This document shows, one piece after another, positions 1-7,831 of a DNA stretch of 32,824 nucleotides. A program made the translations under genes and the position numbers. The notes beneath the pieces were generated by a model. The model was not told where the DNA came from. It searched no databases and was given only the letters and a program-made list of their open reading frames with translations. This DNA is from Candidatus Cacconaster stercorequi (GTDB taxonomy: Bacteria; Bacillota; Clostridia; Oscillospirales; Oscillospiraceae): contig JAGHUH010000046.1 of assembly GCA_018064925.1 (NCBI GenBank), positions 1-32,824 on the forward strand, read 5' to 3'. The first letter of the stretch is position 1, and each line of letters starts with the position of its first letter.

Positions 1-102
1 GCCACCGTGAAAACGGACGGTACCGTGCAGGTCATTTTGAACAATGCCGTGGCGGCGGGCAGTACCTATCCGTGCTATATCACCGGTTTCTGGTTTGTGT
101 AA
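1..102 (+). CDS. C-terminal fragment of an unidentified protein (5' end outside window)
   Basis: Frame 1 is open from the first base to a TAA at 100-102 and encodes 33 residues ending in YITGFWFV. No start codon is visible because the gene begins upstream of the window. The fragment is too short to assign to a family. It ends 35 bp before the peptidoglycan-binding gene, so both may be in one transcript. The small-residue and aromatic-rich end is compatible with a phage structural protein, but that is inferred from the neighbour only. Confidence 0.55.
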   Translation, partial: ATVKTDGTVQVILNNAVAAGSTYPCYITGFWFV

Positions 103-137
103 AGGAAAACTACATTACAATATGAAAGGATGATTTT

Positions 138-1244
138 ATGGCATCGACCTATCAGACCGTGTCCTACGGCTCCACCGGCTCCGCCGTGCGGAAGCTGCAG
201 ACGGCGCTGAACAAGAAGGGCTATACGCTGGATGTGGACGGCATTTTCGGCGACAAGACCCGCGCTGCCGTGCGGGACTATCAGAAGAAGAACAAGCTGC
301 TTTTGGACGGCATCGCCGGCAACGAGACCTGGAGCCACCTGATGCAGAGCGTCACCAAGCCCACCAAGGCCACCACCGGCAAGCAGGTGCTCTCCGGCGT
401 GTCCGACGAGACGGCGGATGCCCTGCGCCGACTGGAGAAGGGCTATGCCCCCTCCGACGATGTGAGGGCGGCGCAGGCGGTGTGGCAGAGCACCGAGTCC
501 ACCCGTCCCGGGGCGTATCAGTCGCCCTATGCCCGTCAGATGGCGGCGCTGTACAAGGAGATCCAGAACCGCCCGGATTTTGCCTATGACCCGGCGCAGG
601 ATGCGTTGTATCAGCGCTACGCCGCCCTCTATACCCGTCAGGGGCAGCAGGCCATGGCGGACACCATGGGCGAGGCGGCGGCGCTCACCGGCGGCTACGG
701 CTCCAGCTACGCCCAGAGCGCGGGACAGCAGGCGTATGGCGCGTATTTGCAGGAGCTGAACGATCTGCTCCCGGAGCTGGCGGCCAACGCCCGGGAGCAG
801 TACGACGCCCAGGGGGAGGCGCTTTTGGCGCAGTACGGTCTTTTGGAGGATCGGGAGCAGCAGGCGTACGGACGGTGGCAGGACAAAATGGATGTGTGGC
901 AGGAGGACCGCGACGCCGCCCGGGATGCCTACACCGCGCTGCAAAAGCAGGATTACGACGCCTACGAAACCCTGCTGGGTCACTATCTGAGCAAGGCCAA
1001 GACCGAGCAGTCCGCCTCCGACGGCAAGCAGGCCAATACCGGCAAGACCGCCGCCGCCAAGAAGAGCTCCCTCAGCTCCACCGCCAGTGAGAGCTTGCAG
1101 CGGGCCATGAAGAACTACCTCGCCTCCGGCAATTCCGCCGCGGCGCTGCGTCTGGCCTCGCAATATAAAGGCCGCATGACGGCAGGGCAGAAAAAGACCT
1201 TTACCAAGCTGTTCAGCAAGTACGGAAAGACGGTGAAGCTGTAA
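138..1244 (+). CDS. Peptidoglycan-binding domain protein with phage-structural-like body
   Basis: The product has 368 residues. Residues about 10-68 form a PG_binding_1 domain (GSAVRKLQTALNKKGY, then VDGIFGDKTRAAVRDYQ), which binds cell-wall peptidoglycan. Residues about 150-290 contain a Gln/Ala/Tyr-rich helical region with AAALTGGYGSSYAQSAGQQAY and LNDLLPEL motifs that I associate with structural or tail-associated proteins of Clostridia phages. A Lys/Ser/Ala-rich C-terminus follows. There is no signal peptide, so export would need lysis or another route. The ATG at 138 follows AAAGGA with proper spacing. It is probably a prophage gene or one domesticated from a phage. The domain call is firm and the phage origin is an inference from remembered family resemblance. 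Confidence 0.75.
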   Translation: MASTYQTVSYGSTGSAVRKLQTALNKKGYTLDVDGIFGDKTRAAVRDYQKKNKLLLDGIAGNETWSHLMQSVTKPTKATTGKQVLSGVSDETADALRRLEKGYAPSDDVRAAQAVWQSTESTRPGAYQSPYARQMAALYKEIQNRPDFAYDPAQDALYQRYAALYTRQGQQAMADTMGEAAALTGGYGSSYAQSAGQQAYGAYLQELNDLLPELAANAREQYDAQGEALLAQYGLLEDREQQAYGRWQDKMDVWQEDRDAARDAYTALQKQDYDAYETLLGHYLSKAKTEQSASDGKQANTGKTAAAKKSSLSSTASESLQRAMKNYLASGNSAAALRLASQYKGRMTAGQKKTFTKLFSKYGKTVKL

Positions 1245-1292
1245 GGGATTTCCACCTTACATAGCTTGCAGGAAAACGGCTTTGCAAAGTAC

Positions 1293-1331
1293 TTCGCCCC
1301 GCGGCAGGGATTGTCCTTGCCACGGGGCGAA
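1293..1331. other. Inverted repeat (hairpin) overlapping a promoter
   Basis: Arms TTCGCCCCGcGGCA and TGCCaCGGGGCGAA can form a 14-bp stem with one mismatch. No T tract follows on either strand, so this is not a standard intrinsic terminator. The right arm overlaps the -35 element of the next gene, so it could be an operator or a factor-assisted terminator for the upstream gene. Confidence 0.55.
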
Positions 1332-1345
1332 AAACACGGTATACT
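1317..1345 (+). promoter_or_regulatory. Sigma-A type promoter for the transglutaminase-like gene
   Basis: TTGCCA at 1317-1322 and TATACT at 1340-1345 are separated by exactly 17 bp. The start codon lies at 1382 and the ribosome site GGGGAGG at about 1368-1374. The -35 sits inside the right arm of the inverted repeat. Confidence 0.7.
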
Positions 1346-1381
1346 ATATCAATTAGACAGTACGGACGGGGAGGACGCACC

Positions 1382-2434
1382 ATGGCGGGATATTACTATC
1401 AGCAACTGAACAGGGAGCAGCGGGGGGCGTATGAGGCCATGCGCGCCGGCTTTGACCGTCTGCAGCCCGCCATCCGGGTGCCGCGGCTGGAGGGGCGGGA
1501 GCTGAGCGAGGTGTATCAGCGATTGAAGCTGGACGAGCCGCTGCTCTTTTTCGTGGTGGGCTTTACCTACCGTTTTTACCCCGGCGCCGACCATGTGGAG
1601 CTTTTGCCGGAGTACCTCTTTGACAAGGGACGCATCAAGTCCCACCGTCAGGCCATTGACACCCGCATTGCCCGTCTGACCCGTCCCCTGCAGGGCAAGA
1701 GCGATGCGGACAAGGAGCGCGCCATCCATGACTTCATTCTGGAGAATGTGCGCTACGACAAGCTGAAAAAATCCTACTCCCACGAGATCATCGGCCCGCT
1801 GACGCAGGGCGTTGGCGTGTGCGAGGGCATCGCCAAAACGGTGAAGGTGCTGTGCGACGCCGTACACATTCCCTGCATCGTGGCCCTCAGCGAGGCCAAC
1901 CCCGACGCCGGAGTGAAGTACCGCCACGCATGGAATGTGGTGTCGGTGGATGGGAAATATTACCATTTGGACGCCACCTTTGACAACTCCCTCCAGCGGG
2001 GGGAGAAGCGATACGACTACTATAATCTGGACGACCGCCACATCTTCCGCGACCACGAAAAGCTGGTGCTGCCGGTGCCGGAGTGCACCGCGGACAAGGG
2101 GTATTTCTACCGCAAGCTGTCCTTCACCAAGCCGGAGGATGTGGAAAACCGGGTGAGGCAGGCATTGCGGAAAAAGCAGCCGCGCTTCGTGTTTCACTGG
2201 CGGGGCGGCGGGCTGAACCGGGAGATTTTGGGCGAGCTGTGGCGCTGCGCGGATCGTCTGGCGGCGGAAAAGGGCAAGAGCGCCGCCTGCTCGGTGAATA
2301 TGGCCCAGTCTGTGATCCAGTTCGACTTTGCCGACAGCGCCGCGGCGGCGGTGACCATCCAGCAGCCGGATGAGGGGCGGGAGGAAGAAAATTCCTCCGC
2401 CACGGCTTTACAGGCTGCGAAAAATCAGATATAA
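1382..2434 (+). CDS. Transglutaminase-like (papain-like fold) domain protein
   Basis: The product has 350 residues. A transglutaminase core is visible with the Cys-His-Asp triad in order: C147 in GVGVCEGIA, H182 in YRHAWNVV and D197 in YYHLDATFD, with the usual DKERAIHDFILENVRYD helix before the Cys. Bacterial members are mostly cysteine peptidases or amide-modifying enzymes acting on peptides or the cell wall. There is no clear signal peptide, so the location is probably cytoplasmic. About 120 residues after the core (HWRGGGLNREILGELW onward) form an extra domain I do not recognise. The start at 1382 has a strong ribosome site. The gene has its own promoter and its 3' end carries the promoter of the next gene. 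The substrate cannot be predicted. Confidence 0.85.
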   Translation: MAGYYYQQLNREQRGAYEAMRAGFDRLQPAIRVPRLEGRELSEVYQRLKLDEPLLFFVVGFTYRFYPGADHVELLPEYLFDKGRIKSHRQAIDTRIARLTRPLQGKSDADKERAIHDFILENVRYDKLKKSYSHEIIGPLTQGVGVCEGIAKTVKVLCDAVHIPCIVALSEANPDAGVKYRHAWNVVSVDGKYYHLDATFDNSLQRGEKRYDYYNLDDRHIFRDHEKLVLPVPECTADKGYFYRKLSFTKPEDVENRVRQALRKKQPRFVFHWRGGGLNREILGELWRCADRLAAEKGKSAACSVNMAQSVIQFDFADSAAAAVTIQQPDEGREEENSSATALQAAKNQI

Positions 2435-2435
2435 T
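2407..2435 (+). promoter_or_regulatory. Promoter inside the end of the transglutaminase-like gene
   Basis: TTTACA at 2407-2412 and TATAAT at 2430-2435 have a 17-bp spacer. The -10 overlaps the stop codon of the upstream gene. It would drive the flippase and tetR pair starting at 2481. Confidence 0.75.
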
Positions 2436-2480
2436 AAAGAATACTGCGCAAAATGCACAGGGTGAGGAGGCGATGACACC

Positions 2481-4022
2481 GTGGAACGCAATCAGGTGAG
2501 GATCGGCGCGGTGCTGTCCTATATCTCGCTGGCCATGAGCACCGTCATCTCGCTGGTCTATACGCCGGTGATGATCGAGCGGCTGGGCCACAGCGAATAC
2601 GGCGTGTACCAGATGGTACTGCCCATCATTTCCTATCTTCAAATGCTGTCCTTCGGCCTGACCAGCGCCTATGTGCGGTTCTACTCCCGCTTCAAGGTGG
2701 CGGGCGACAAAAAGAACATGGCGCGGCTGAACGGTATGTTCGTGACCATCTACCTGATTTTGGGCGCATTGGTCATGACCATCGGCTTTTCGCTGTCCTT
2801 CCACGGCGATGTGATCTTCGGCACGAAATTCACCCCCGACGAGGTGGCGCTGGGCGAAAAGCTGCTGCGCATCATGACGGTGAACGCCGCCATCGCCTTT
2901 CCCATCAGCGTGTTCGAGTCCCATGTCACCATCAACGAGCGCTACCTCTTTCTGCGCATCGTGGGCATCGGCAAGCAGGTGCTCAACCCCCTGCTGATGA
3001 TCCCGCTGCTGATCCTGGGCTACCGCTCCATCACGCTGACGGTGGTGAGTTTGTGCTTCACCGTGTTAAGCGGCATCATGCACATCACCTACTGTCTGGT
3101 GAAGCTGAAAATGCCGTTCTCCTTCCGGGGCTTCAATTTCGGCCTGCTGCGGGAGATGTTCGGCTTTACGGTGTATGTGTTCATCGGCATCGTGGTGGAT
3201 AACTTCAACTGGAGCATCGACCGATTGCTGCTGGGCTGGCTTCACGGCTCCAACGCCGTGACCATCTATGTGGTGGCGGCACAGCTCAATATCTTCTATC
3301 TGACCTTCGCCTCGGCGCTGTCCGATGTGATGACGCCCCGCGTCCACCGCCTGGTGGCGGAGGGACGCCCCATGCGTGAGCTGGACGCCCTGTTCACCAA
3401 GGTGGGACGATTGCAATTTCTGCTTTTGGGCTGCATCTTCCTGGGCTTTGTGGCGGTGGGTCGCCCCTTCGTGATGCTGTGGGGCGGCGGCGAGGAATTC
3501 GGCGTGGACTATTACACCACGCTGCTGCTGTTCTTTGCCACCATCTGGCCCAATGTGCAGACGGTGGGTCTGGAAATTCAACGCGCCAAAAATATGCACA
3601 AGTTCCGCTCACTGGTCTACGGCGGCGTGGCCATCGCCAACGCCCTCATCAGCATCCCGTTGTGTATGCGATGGGAGGGACTGGGCGCCGCCATCGGCAC
3701 CATGCTGGCCACCTTCGTGGGCAATGTGCTGCTGATGAACTGGTACTACGACAAGCGGATCGGACTGAATATCCGGCGGTTCTGGCGCCATATCCTGCAT
3801 CTGGTGCCCGCCATGCTGCCGCCCGCCGTGGTGGCGGTGCTGCTGGCGCGGAGCGTCCATGCCACCAGCTACTTCGGCCTGATCCTGCCGGGACTCTTGC
3901 TGGTGGCGGTGTACGGCGGCAGTATGTGGCTGTTCGGCATGAACCGCTATGAGCGTGAGCTGGTGATGAATCCCGTGCGGAAGGTGCTGGGACGCCTGAT
4001 GCGGAGAGGAGGTCGCCGCTGA
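2481..4022 (+). CDS. Polysaccharide/lipid flippase (MOP superfamily, Wzx-like)
   Basis: The product has 513 residues with about 12-14 hydrophobic helices. The N-terminus (SYISLAMSTVISLVYTPVMIERLG followed by EYGVYQM) is the standard opening of polysaccharide biosynthesis / oligosaccharide flippase proteins. These move lipid-linked sugars across the membrane. The start is GTG at 2481, 10 nt after GGAGG; the nearby ATG at 2473 is in a different frame. The stop TGA overlaps the ATG of the tetR gene by one base, so the two are translationally coupled. No glycosyltransferases are adjacent, so the transported substrate is unknown. A general multidrug MATE role is less likely given the Wzx-like start. 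Confidence 0.85.
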   Translation: MERNQVRIGAVLSYISLAMSTVISLVYTPVMIERLGHSEYGVYQMVLPIISYLQMLSFGLTSAYVRFYSRFKVAGDKKNMARLNGMFVTIYLILGALVMTIGFSLSFHGDVIFGTKFTPDEVALGEKLLRIMTVNAAIAFPISVFESHVTINERYLFLRIVGIGKQVLNPLLMIPLLILGYRSITLTVVSLCFTVLSGIMHITYCLVKLKMPFSFRGFNFGLLREMFGFTVYVFIGIVVDNFNWSIDRLLLGWLHGSNAVTIYVVAAQLNIFYLTFASALSDVMTPRVHRLVAEGRPMRELDALFTKVGRLQFLLLGCIFLGFVAVGRPFVMLWGGGEEFGVDYYTTLLLFFATIWPNVQTVGLEIQRAKNMHKFRSLVYGGVAIANALISIPLCMRWEGLGAAIGTMLATFVGNVLLMNWYYDKRIGLNIRRFWRHILHLVPAMLPPAVVAVLLARSVHATSYFGLILPGLLLVAVYGGSMWLFGMNRYERELVMNPVRKVLGRLMRRGGRR

Positions 4023-4633
4023 TGCCCAAAAAAGCAGGACGCAACACCAAGGGCCGCATCGTGGCGGCGGCGTGGCAGCTCTTTTACGAGCAGGGCTACG
4101 ACAACACCACCGTGGAGGATATCGTGTTCGCCTCCCAGACCTCCAAGGGTTCGTTTTACCACTACTTCGAGGGCAAGGACGCCCTTTTGGGCTCGCTGAG
4201 CATCATCTTCGACGAGAAGTATGAGGAGCTGCGGGAGCAGATGGACCCGGAGATGCCCGCCATGGACGCACTGATCTATCTGAACCGTGAGCTGTTCACC
4301 ATGATCGACAACAGCGTGTCGGTGGAGCTGCTGGCGCGGCTCTTTTCCACCCAGCTCACCACCAAGGGCGAAAAGCACCTTTTGAACCGCAGCCGCACCT
4401 ATTTTAAATTGGTGCAGTCGCTGGTGCGGCGGGGGCAGGAGCGGGGCGAGCTGCGGAGCGATCTGTCGGTGAACGAGATCGTCAACGGCTACGCCATGTT
4501 TGAGCGGGCGCTGATGTACGACTGGTGTCTGTGCAACGGCGAGTACGCCCTGACCCGCTATGCCGGGCAGATGCTGCCCATGTTTTTGGACGGCTTCCGC
4601 GCCGAAAAGGCGGAAAACGCCGTCTTGCAGTAA
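4022..4633 (+). CDS. TetR/AcrR family transcriptional regulator
   Basis: The product has 203 residues. The N-terminal helix-turn-helix is classic: GRIVAAAWQLFYEQGYDNTTVEDIV, then SKGSFYHYFEGKDALL at residues about 40-57. The C-terminal ligand-binding domain is helical and unassigned. The start codon overlaps the flippase stop (TGATG), so the two proteins are made together and the regulator probably controls this operon or a linked transport function. The inducer is unknown. A weak terminator follows at 4670. Confidence 0.92.
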   Translation: MPKKAGRNTKGRIVAAAWQLFYEQGYDNTTVEDIVFASQTSKGSFYHYFEGKDALLGSLSIIFDEKYEELREQMDPEMPAMDALIYLNRELFTMIDNSVSVELLARLFSTQLTTKGEKHLLNRSRTYFKLVQSLVRRGQERGELRSDLSVNEIVNGYAMFERALMYDWCLCNGEYALTRYAGQMLPMFLDGFRAEKAENAVLQ

Positions 4634-4669
4634 AAAAAATTTCGGTCACAAATTTATTTTCTAAAATCG

Positions 4670-4694
4670 TACAGCGAAAAAACGCTGTATTTTC
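4670..4694 (+). terminator. Intrinsic terminator after tetR
   Basis: TACAGCG and CGCTGTA form a 7-bp stem around an A6 loop, followed by TTTTC. It is short, so moderate strength. Confidence 0.6.
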
Positions 4695-4712
4695 AATGGA
4701 ATAACCTCGATT

Positions 4713-4760
4713 TACAGCAGCGGCGTACAGACTTCATTCTGAACGCCGTTCTGTATTTAC
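4713..4760 (+). other. Imperfect hairpin in the leader region of the symporter gene
   Basis: TACAG (4713-4717) pairs with CTGTA (4751-4755) and CGGCGT (4721-4726) with ACGCCG (4743-4748), with internal loops. It lies between the upstream terminator and the promoter of the symporter gene. It may be a second terminator arm or a regulator-binding inverted repeat. Confidence 0.4.
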
Positions 4761-4784
4761 GCCTACTTTTGTTTGTGGTATAGT
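4756..4784 (+). promoter_or_regulatory. Probable promoter of the sodium symporter gene
   Basis: TTTACG at 4756-4761 and TATAGT at 4779-4784 with 17-bp spacing; the start codon is at 4817. Confidence 0.55.
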
Positions 4785-4816
4785 AGCATGGTCAACATGA
4801 GAGGAGAAAGGAAACT

Positions 4817-6361
4817 ATGACTTCTGCAAACATCTGCATTATCATCACCATCGTGGCCTATCTGGCAGCGATGATTTTGGTAGGCGTATTTTATTCGAAA
4901 AAGAGCGCCGGCGGTACCGGCGATTTCTATCTGGGCGGACGCCGGCTGGGCCCCGTGGTCACGGCTATGTCCGCCGAGGCCAGCGACATGAGCTCGTGGC
5001 TGCTGATGGGTCTGCCCGGCGTGGCGTACTTCACCGGCGTGGCCGACGCGGCATGGACGGCCATCGGTCTGGCGGTGGGTACTTACCTCAACTGGCTGCT
5101 GGTGGCAAAGCGCCTGCGCATCTATTCCGAGGAGATCAGCGCCATCACCGTGCCGGAGTTCATCTCCAAGCGCTTCGGTGACACCAAGCAGATCCTGCGG
5201 GGCATCGCCGCCGTGGTGATTTTGGTGTTCTTCATCCCCTATACCGCCTCCGGCTTTGCCGCCGTGGGCAAGCTGTTCCATAACCTGTTCGGCTTCGATT
5301 ACATGATCACCATGCTCATCGGCGCCGCCATCATCATTCTGTATACCATCATGGGCGGCTTCATGGCCGTGTCCACCACCGACCTCATCCAGTCCATCGT
5401 CATGACCATTGCCCTCATCGTGGTGCTGGGCTTCGGTATCAGCGTGGCCGGCGGCTGGGGCGCCGTGTGCGACAACGCCAACAGCATCGCAGGCTACCTG
5501 AGCCTTACCGCCACCGGCAATATCCAGACCGGCGAGGTGGGCTCCTACGGCTTGCTGACCATCGTCTCCACCATGGCGTGGGGTCTGGGCTACTGCGGTA
5601 TGCCCCACATTCTGGTGCGCTTCATGGGCATCAGCGACGCGGGCAAGGTGAAGATCTCCCGCCGCATCGGCTCCATCTGGGTGGTGATCTCCATGGCCGT
5701 GGCTGTCACCATCGGCATCGTGGGCTACGCCATGTCCCAGAACGGCGCCATTCTGACCTTCGAGTCTTCCTCTGCCGCCGAGGCCGTGATCGTGAAGATC
5801 GCCGATCTGCTGAGCACCCACGGCGTGGCTGCCGCGCTGATGGCAGGTCTGATTTTGGCGGGCATTCTGGCCTCCACCATGTCCACCTCCGACTCCCAGC
5901 TTCTGGCGGCCTCCTCCAGCGTGTCCGAGGATCTGCTGGGCGGCCTGTTCGGCATCAAGATGTCGGAAAAGACCACCATGTGGGTGGCCCGCATCACCGT
6001 GGTTGCCATCTCCGTCATCGCCGTGTTCATCGCCCGTGATCCCGACAGCTCCGTGTTCAATATCGTGTCCTTCTCCTGGGCCGGCTTCGGTGCCGCCTTC
6101 GGCCCCGTGGTGCTGCTGAGCCTGTTCTGGAAGCGCGCCAACAAGGCCGGTGCCCTGGCCGGTATGATCGCCGGCGGCGGCATGGTGTTCGTGTGGCACT
6201 ACCTCCTCAAGCCCATGGGCGGCGTGTGGGGCATCTACGAGCTGCTGCCCGCCTTCGTGCTGGCGCTGATCGTCAATGTGGTGGTGTCTCTGGCCACCGC
6301 CAAGCCCGACGAGAGTGTGACCGATGCCTTCGACAAGGCCAAGTCCCTGTATCACAAGTAA
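4817..6361 (+). CDS. putP: Sodium/proline symporter (SSS family)
   Basis: The product has 514 residues, the normal PutP length, with about 13 transmembrane segments. PutP-type signatures are clear: DFYLGGRRLGPVVTAMSAEASDMSSWLLMGLPG near the N-terminus (positions 4919-5017), YSEEISAITVPEFISKRFGD, and STSDSQLLAASSSVSEDL late in the protein. It couples sodium influx to uptake of proline or a related amino acid. The ATG at 4817 follows GAGGAGAAAGG. The gene is monocistronic, between its own promoter and a strong terminator. Substrate could be another amino acid, but the motif pattern is closest to PutP. Confidence 0.9.
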   Translation: MTSANICIIITIVAYLAAMILVGVFYSKKSAGGTGDFYLGGRRLGPVVTAMSAEASDMSSWLLMGLPGVAYFTGVADAAWTAIGLAVGTYLNWLLVAKRLRIYSEEISAITVPEFISKRFGDTKQILRGIAAVVILVFFIPYTASGFAAVGKLFHNLFGFDYMITMLIGAAIIILYTIMGGFMAVSTTDLIQSIVMTIALIVVLGFGISVAGGWGAVCDNANSIAGYLSLTATGNIQTGEVGSYGLLTIVSTMAWGLGYCGMPHILVRFMGISDAGKVKISRRIGSIWVVISMAVAVTIGIVGYAMSQNGAILTFESSSAAEAVIVKIADLLSTHGVAAALMAGLILAGILASTMSTSDSQLLAASSSVSEDLLGGLFGIKMSEKTTMWVARITVVAISVIAVFIARDPDSSVFNIVSFSWAGFGAAFGPVVLLSLFWKRANKAGALAGMIAGGGMVFVWHYLLKPMGGVWGIYELLPAFVLALIVNVVVSLATAKPDESVTDAFDKAKSLYHK

Positions 6362-6376
6362 GCGTAAAATCGAATG

Positions 6377-6409
6377 CCCGGATGTGCCGTAAGGTGCATC
6401 CGGGTTTTT
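6377..6409 (+). terminator. Intrinsic terminator after putP
   Basis: CCCGGATG and CATCCGGG form the stem, extended inward by wobble pairs, followed by TTTTT. Confidence 0.9.
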
Positions 6410-6442
6410 GCCTGGTACCCGCCGTCCCCGACAACAAAACGC

Positions 6443-6471
6443 TTCCCATTTTCTGCCCGCTGTGCTATACT
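6443..6471 (+). promoter_or_regulatory. Promoter of sfsA-mntP
   Basis: TTCCCA at 6443-6448 and an extended -10 TGC-TATACT ending at 6471, 17-bp spacing. Confidence 0.55.
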
Positions 6472-6498
6472 GAATAAATTCGAAAGGGGGGCGGCGCT

Positions 6499-7173
6499 GT
6501 GCAGTATGGTCAGATCGTACCGGCGCGGTTTATCCACCGCCCCAACCGCTTCATCGCCCATGTGGACATCGGCGGCGAGACGGTGGTGTGCCATGTGAAG
6601 AACACGGGACGCTGCCGGGAGCTGCTGGTGCCGGGGGCGGTGGTGTATCTGGAAAAGAGCCAAAACCCCAACCGCAAGACCGCCTATGACCTCATCGCCG
6701 TGGAGAAGGGGCCGCGGCTCATCAACATGGACGCCCAGGCGCCCAACCGCGTGTTCGGCGAGTGGGCCGCCACCTTCGACCCCGCCGCCACACGGGTGCG
6801 TGCGGAGTACCCCTTCGGCCGCTCCCGTCTGGATTTCTGTCTGGAGACGCCGGCGGGACTCCATCTGGTGGAGGTCAAGGGCGTCACGCTGGAGCGCGGC
6901 GGTCACGCCCGGTTTCCCGATGCCCCCACGGAGCGTGGCGTGCGGCATTTGCAGGAGCTGACGGAGGCGGTGCGTCAAGGCCACCGCGCCACGGCGTTTT
7001 TCGTCATTCAGATGGCGGATATTCTGGACTTTTCCCCCAACGATACCACCCATCCGGCCTTCGGCGCGGCATTGCGTCAGGCGGCGCAGGCGGGAGTGGA
7101 GGTGGCGGCGTGGAGCTGCCGCGTCACGCCGGACAGCCTGACCATCCACCGCCCGGTGCCGGTGATTTTGTAA
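6499..7173 (+). CDS. sfsA: DNA/RNA nuclease SfsA (sugar fermentation stimulation protein family)
   Basis: The product has 224 residues, close to the usual 230. The N-terminal OB-like part (IVPARFIHRPNRFIAHV, then CHVKNTGRCRELLVPG) and the nuclease-like core (YPFGRSRLDF, then LVEVKGVTLERGGHARFPDAPTERG at positions about 6856-6942) match SfsA. The family was named for an effect on maltose use in E. coli and has a PD-(D/E)XK-type nuclease fold; the cellular role is not settled. The start is GTG at 6499 after AAAGGGGG. The mntP gene starts 18 bp downstream, so the two form an operon. Confidence 0.92.
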   Translation: MQYGQIVPARFIHRPNRFIAHVDIGGETVVCHVKNTGRCRELLVPGAVVYLEKSQNPNRKTAYDLIAVEKGPRLINMDAQAPNRVFGEWAATFDPAATRVRAEYPFGRSRLDFCLETPAGLHLVEVKGVTLERGGHARFPDAPTERGVRHLQELTEAVRQGHRATAFFVIQMADILDFSPNDTTHPAFGAALRQAAQAGVEVAAWSCRVTPDSLTIHRPVPVIL

Positions 7174-7191
7174 AAAAGCGAGGATGATACC

Positions 7192-7764
7192 ATGAGCTTG
7201 ATGGAAATTTTTCTCATCGGCATCGGCTTGAGTATGGACGCCTTTGCCGTGGCCATCTGCAAGGGATTGGCCATGCAGCGGGTGAATTATCGCCACGCGG
7301 TGCTGATCGCCGGCTATTTCGGCGTGTTTCAGGGTCTGATGCCGCTGCTGGGCTGGTTTCTGGGCTCCCAGCTTGCCGGATATGTCACCCGTTTTGCCCC
7401 GTGGATCGCGTTCATCCTGCTGGCGGTCATCGGCGGCAACATGATCCGCGAGAGCTTTTCCGATGAGGACGAGGCGGAGGAAAACAGCGACCGCATCAGC
7501 CACAAGGAGCTGTTGCTGCTGGCCGTGGCCACCAGCATCGACGCGCTGGCGGTGGGGATCAGCTTCTCCATGGTGACGCTGTCCGTGTCCATCGGCGCGG
7601 CGGTGGTGCTCATCGGCTGCACGACGTTTGCCATCTCCTTCGGCGGCGTGTTCATCGGCAACATTTTTGGCGCAAAATATAAAAACCGCGCCGAGTTCGT
7701 GGGCGGTGCGATTTTGATTTTGATCGGGCTGAAGATCCTGCTGGAGCACTTCGGCGTGCTGTAA
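7192..7764 (+). CDS. mntP: Manganese efflux pump MntP
   Basis: The product has 190 residues and six hydrophobic helices arranged as two related halves. The first half has LIGIGLSMDAFAVAICKG and the second LLAVATSIDALAVGISFS, each with the acidic residue that lines the metal path in MntP. The protein exports Mn2+ to avoid toxicity. In other bacteria mntP is often controlled by a manganese riboswitch; I see no such element because the gene follows sfsA by 18 bp. A strong terminator follows. Confidence 0.92.
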   Translation: MSLMEIFLIGIGLSMDAFAVAICKGLAMQRVNYRHAVLIAGYFGVFQGLMPLLGWFLGSQLAGYVTRFAPWIAFILLAVIGGNMIRESFSDEDEAEENSDRISHKELLLLAVATSIDALAVGISFSMVTLSVSIGAAVVLIGCTTFAISFGGVFIGNIFGAKYKNRAEFVGGAILILIGLKILLEHFGVL

Positions 7765-7780
7765 GATACGAAACAACCCA

Positions 7781-7811
7781 AAAGACCTGCCGTACCCGGC
7801 AGGTCTTTTTT
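7781..7811. terminator. Bidirectional intrinsic terminator between mntP and the Nudix gene
   Basis: AAAGACCTGCCG and CGGCAGGTCTTT form a 12-bp perfect stem around a TACC loop. T runs exit on both strands, serving the two convergent genes. Confidence 0.93.
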
Positions 7812-7831
7812 GCGCATATGCGATTTGCATT

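Noticed and set aside
75-1163. Long open frame on the minus strand opposite the peptidoglycan-binding gene
   Set aside because: Leu/Gly/Arg-rich translation typical of the antisense of a high-GC gene, with no ribosome site or motif.
4763-6355. 530-codon open frame opposite putP
   Set aside because: His/Gly/Asp-rich mirror of hydrophobic codons in putP; no start context. The same applies to long antisense frames over htpG, glmS and the LCP gene.
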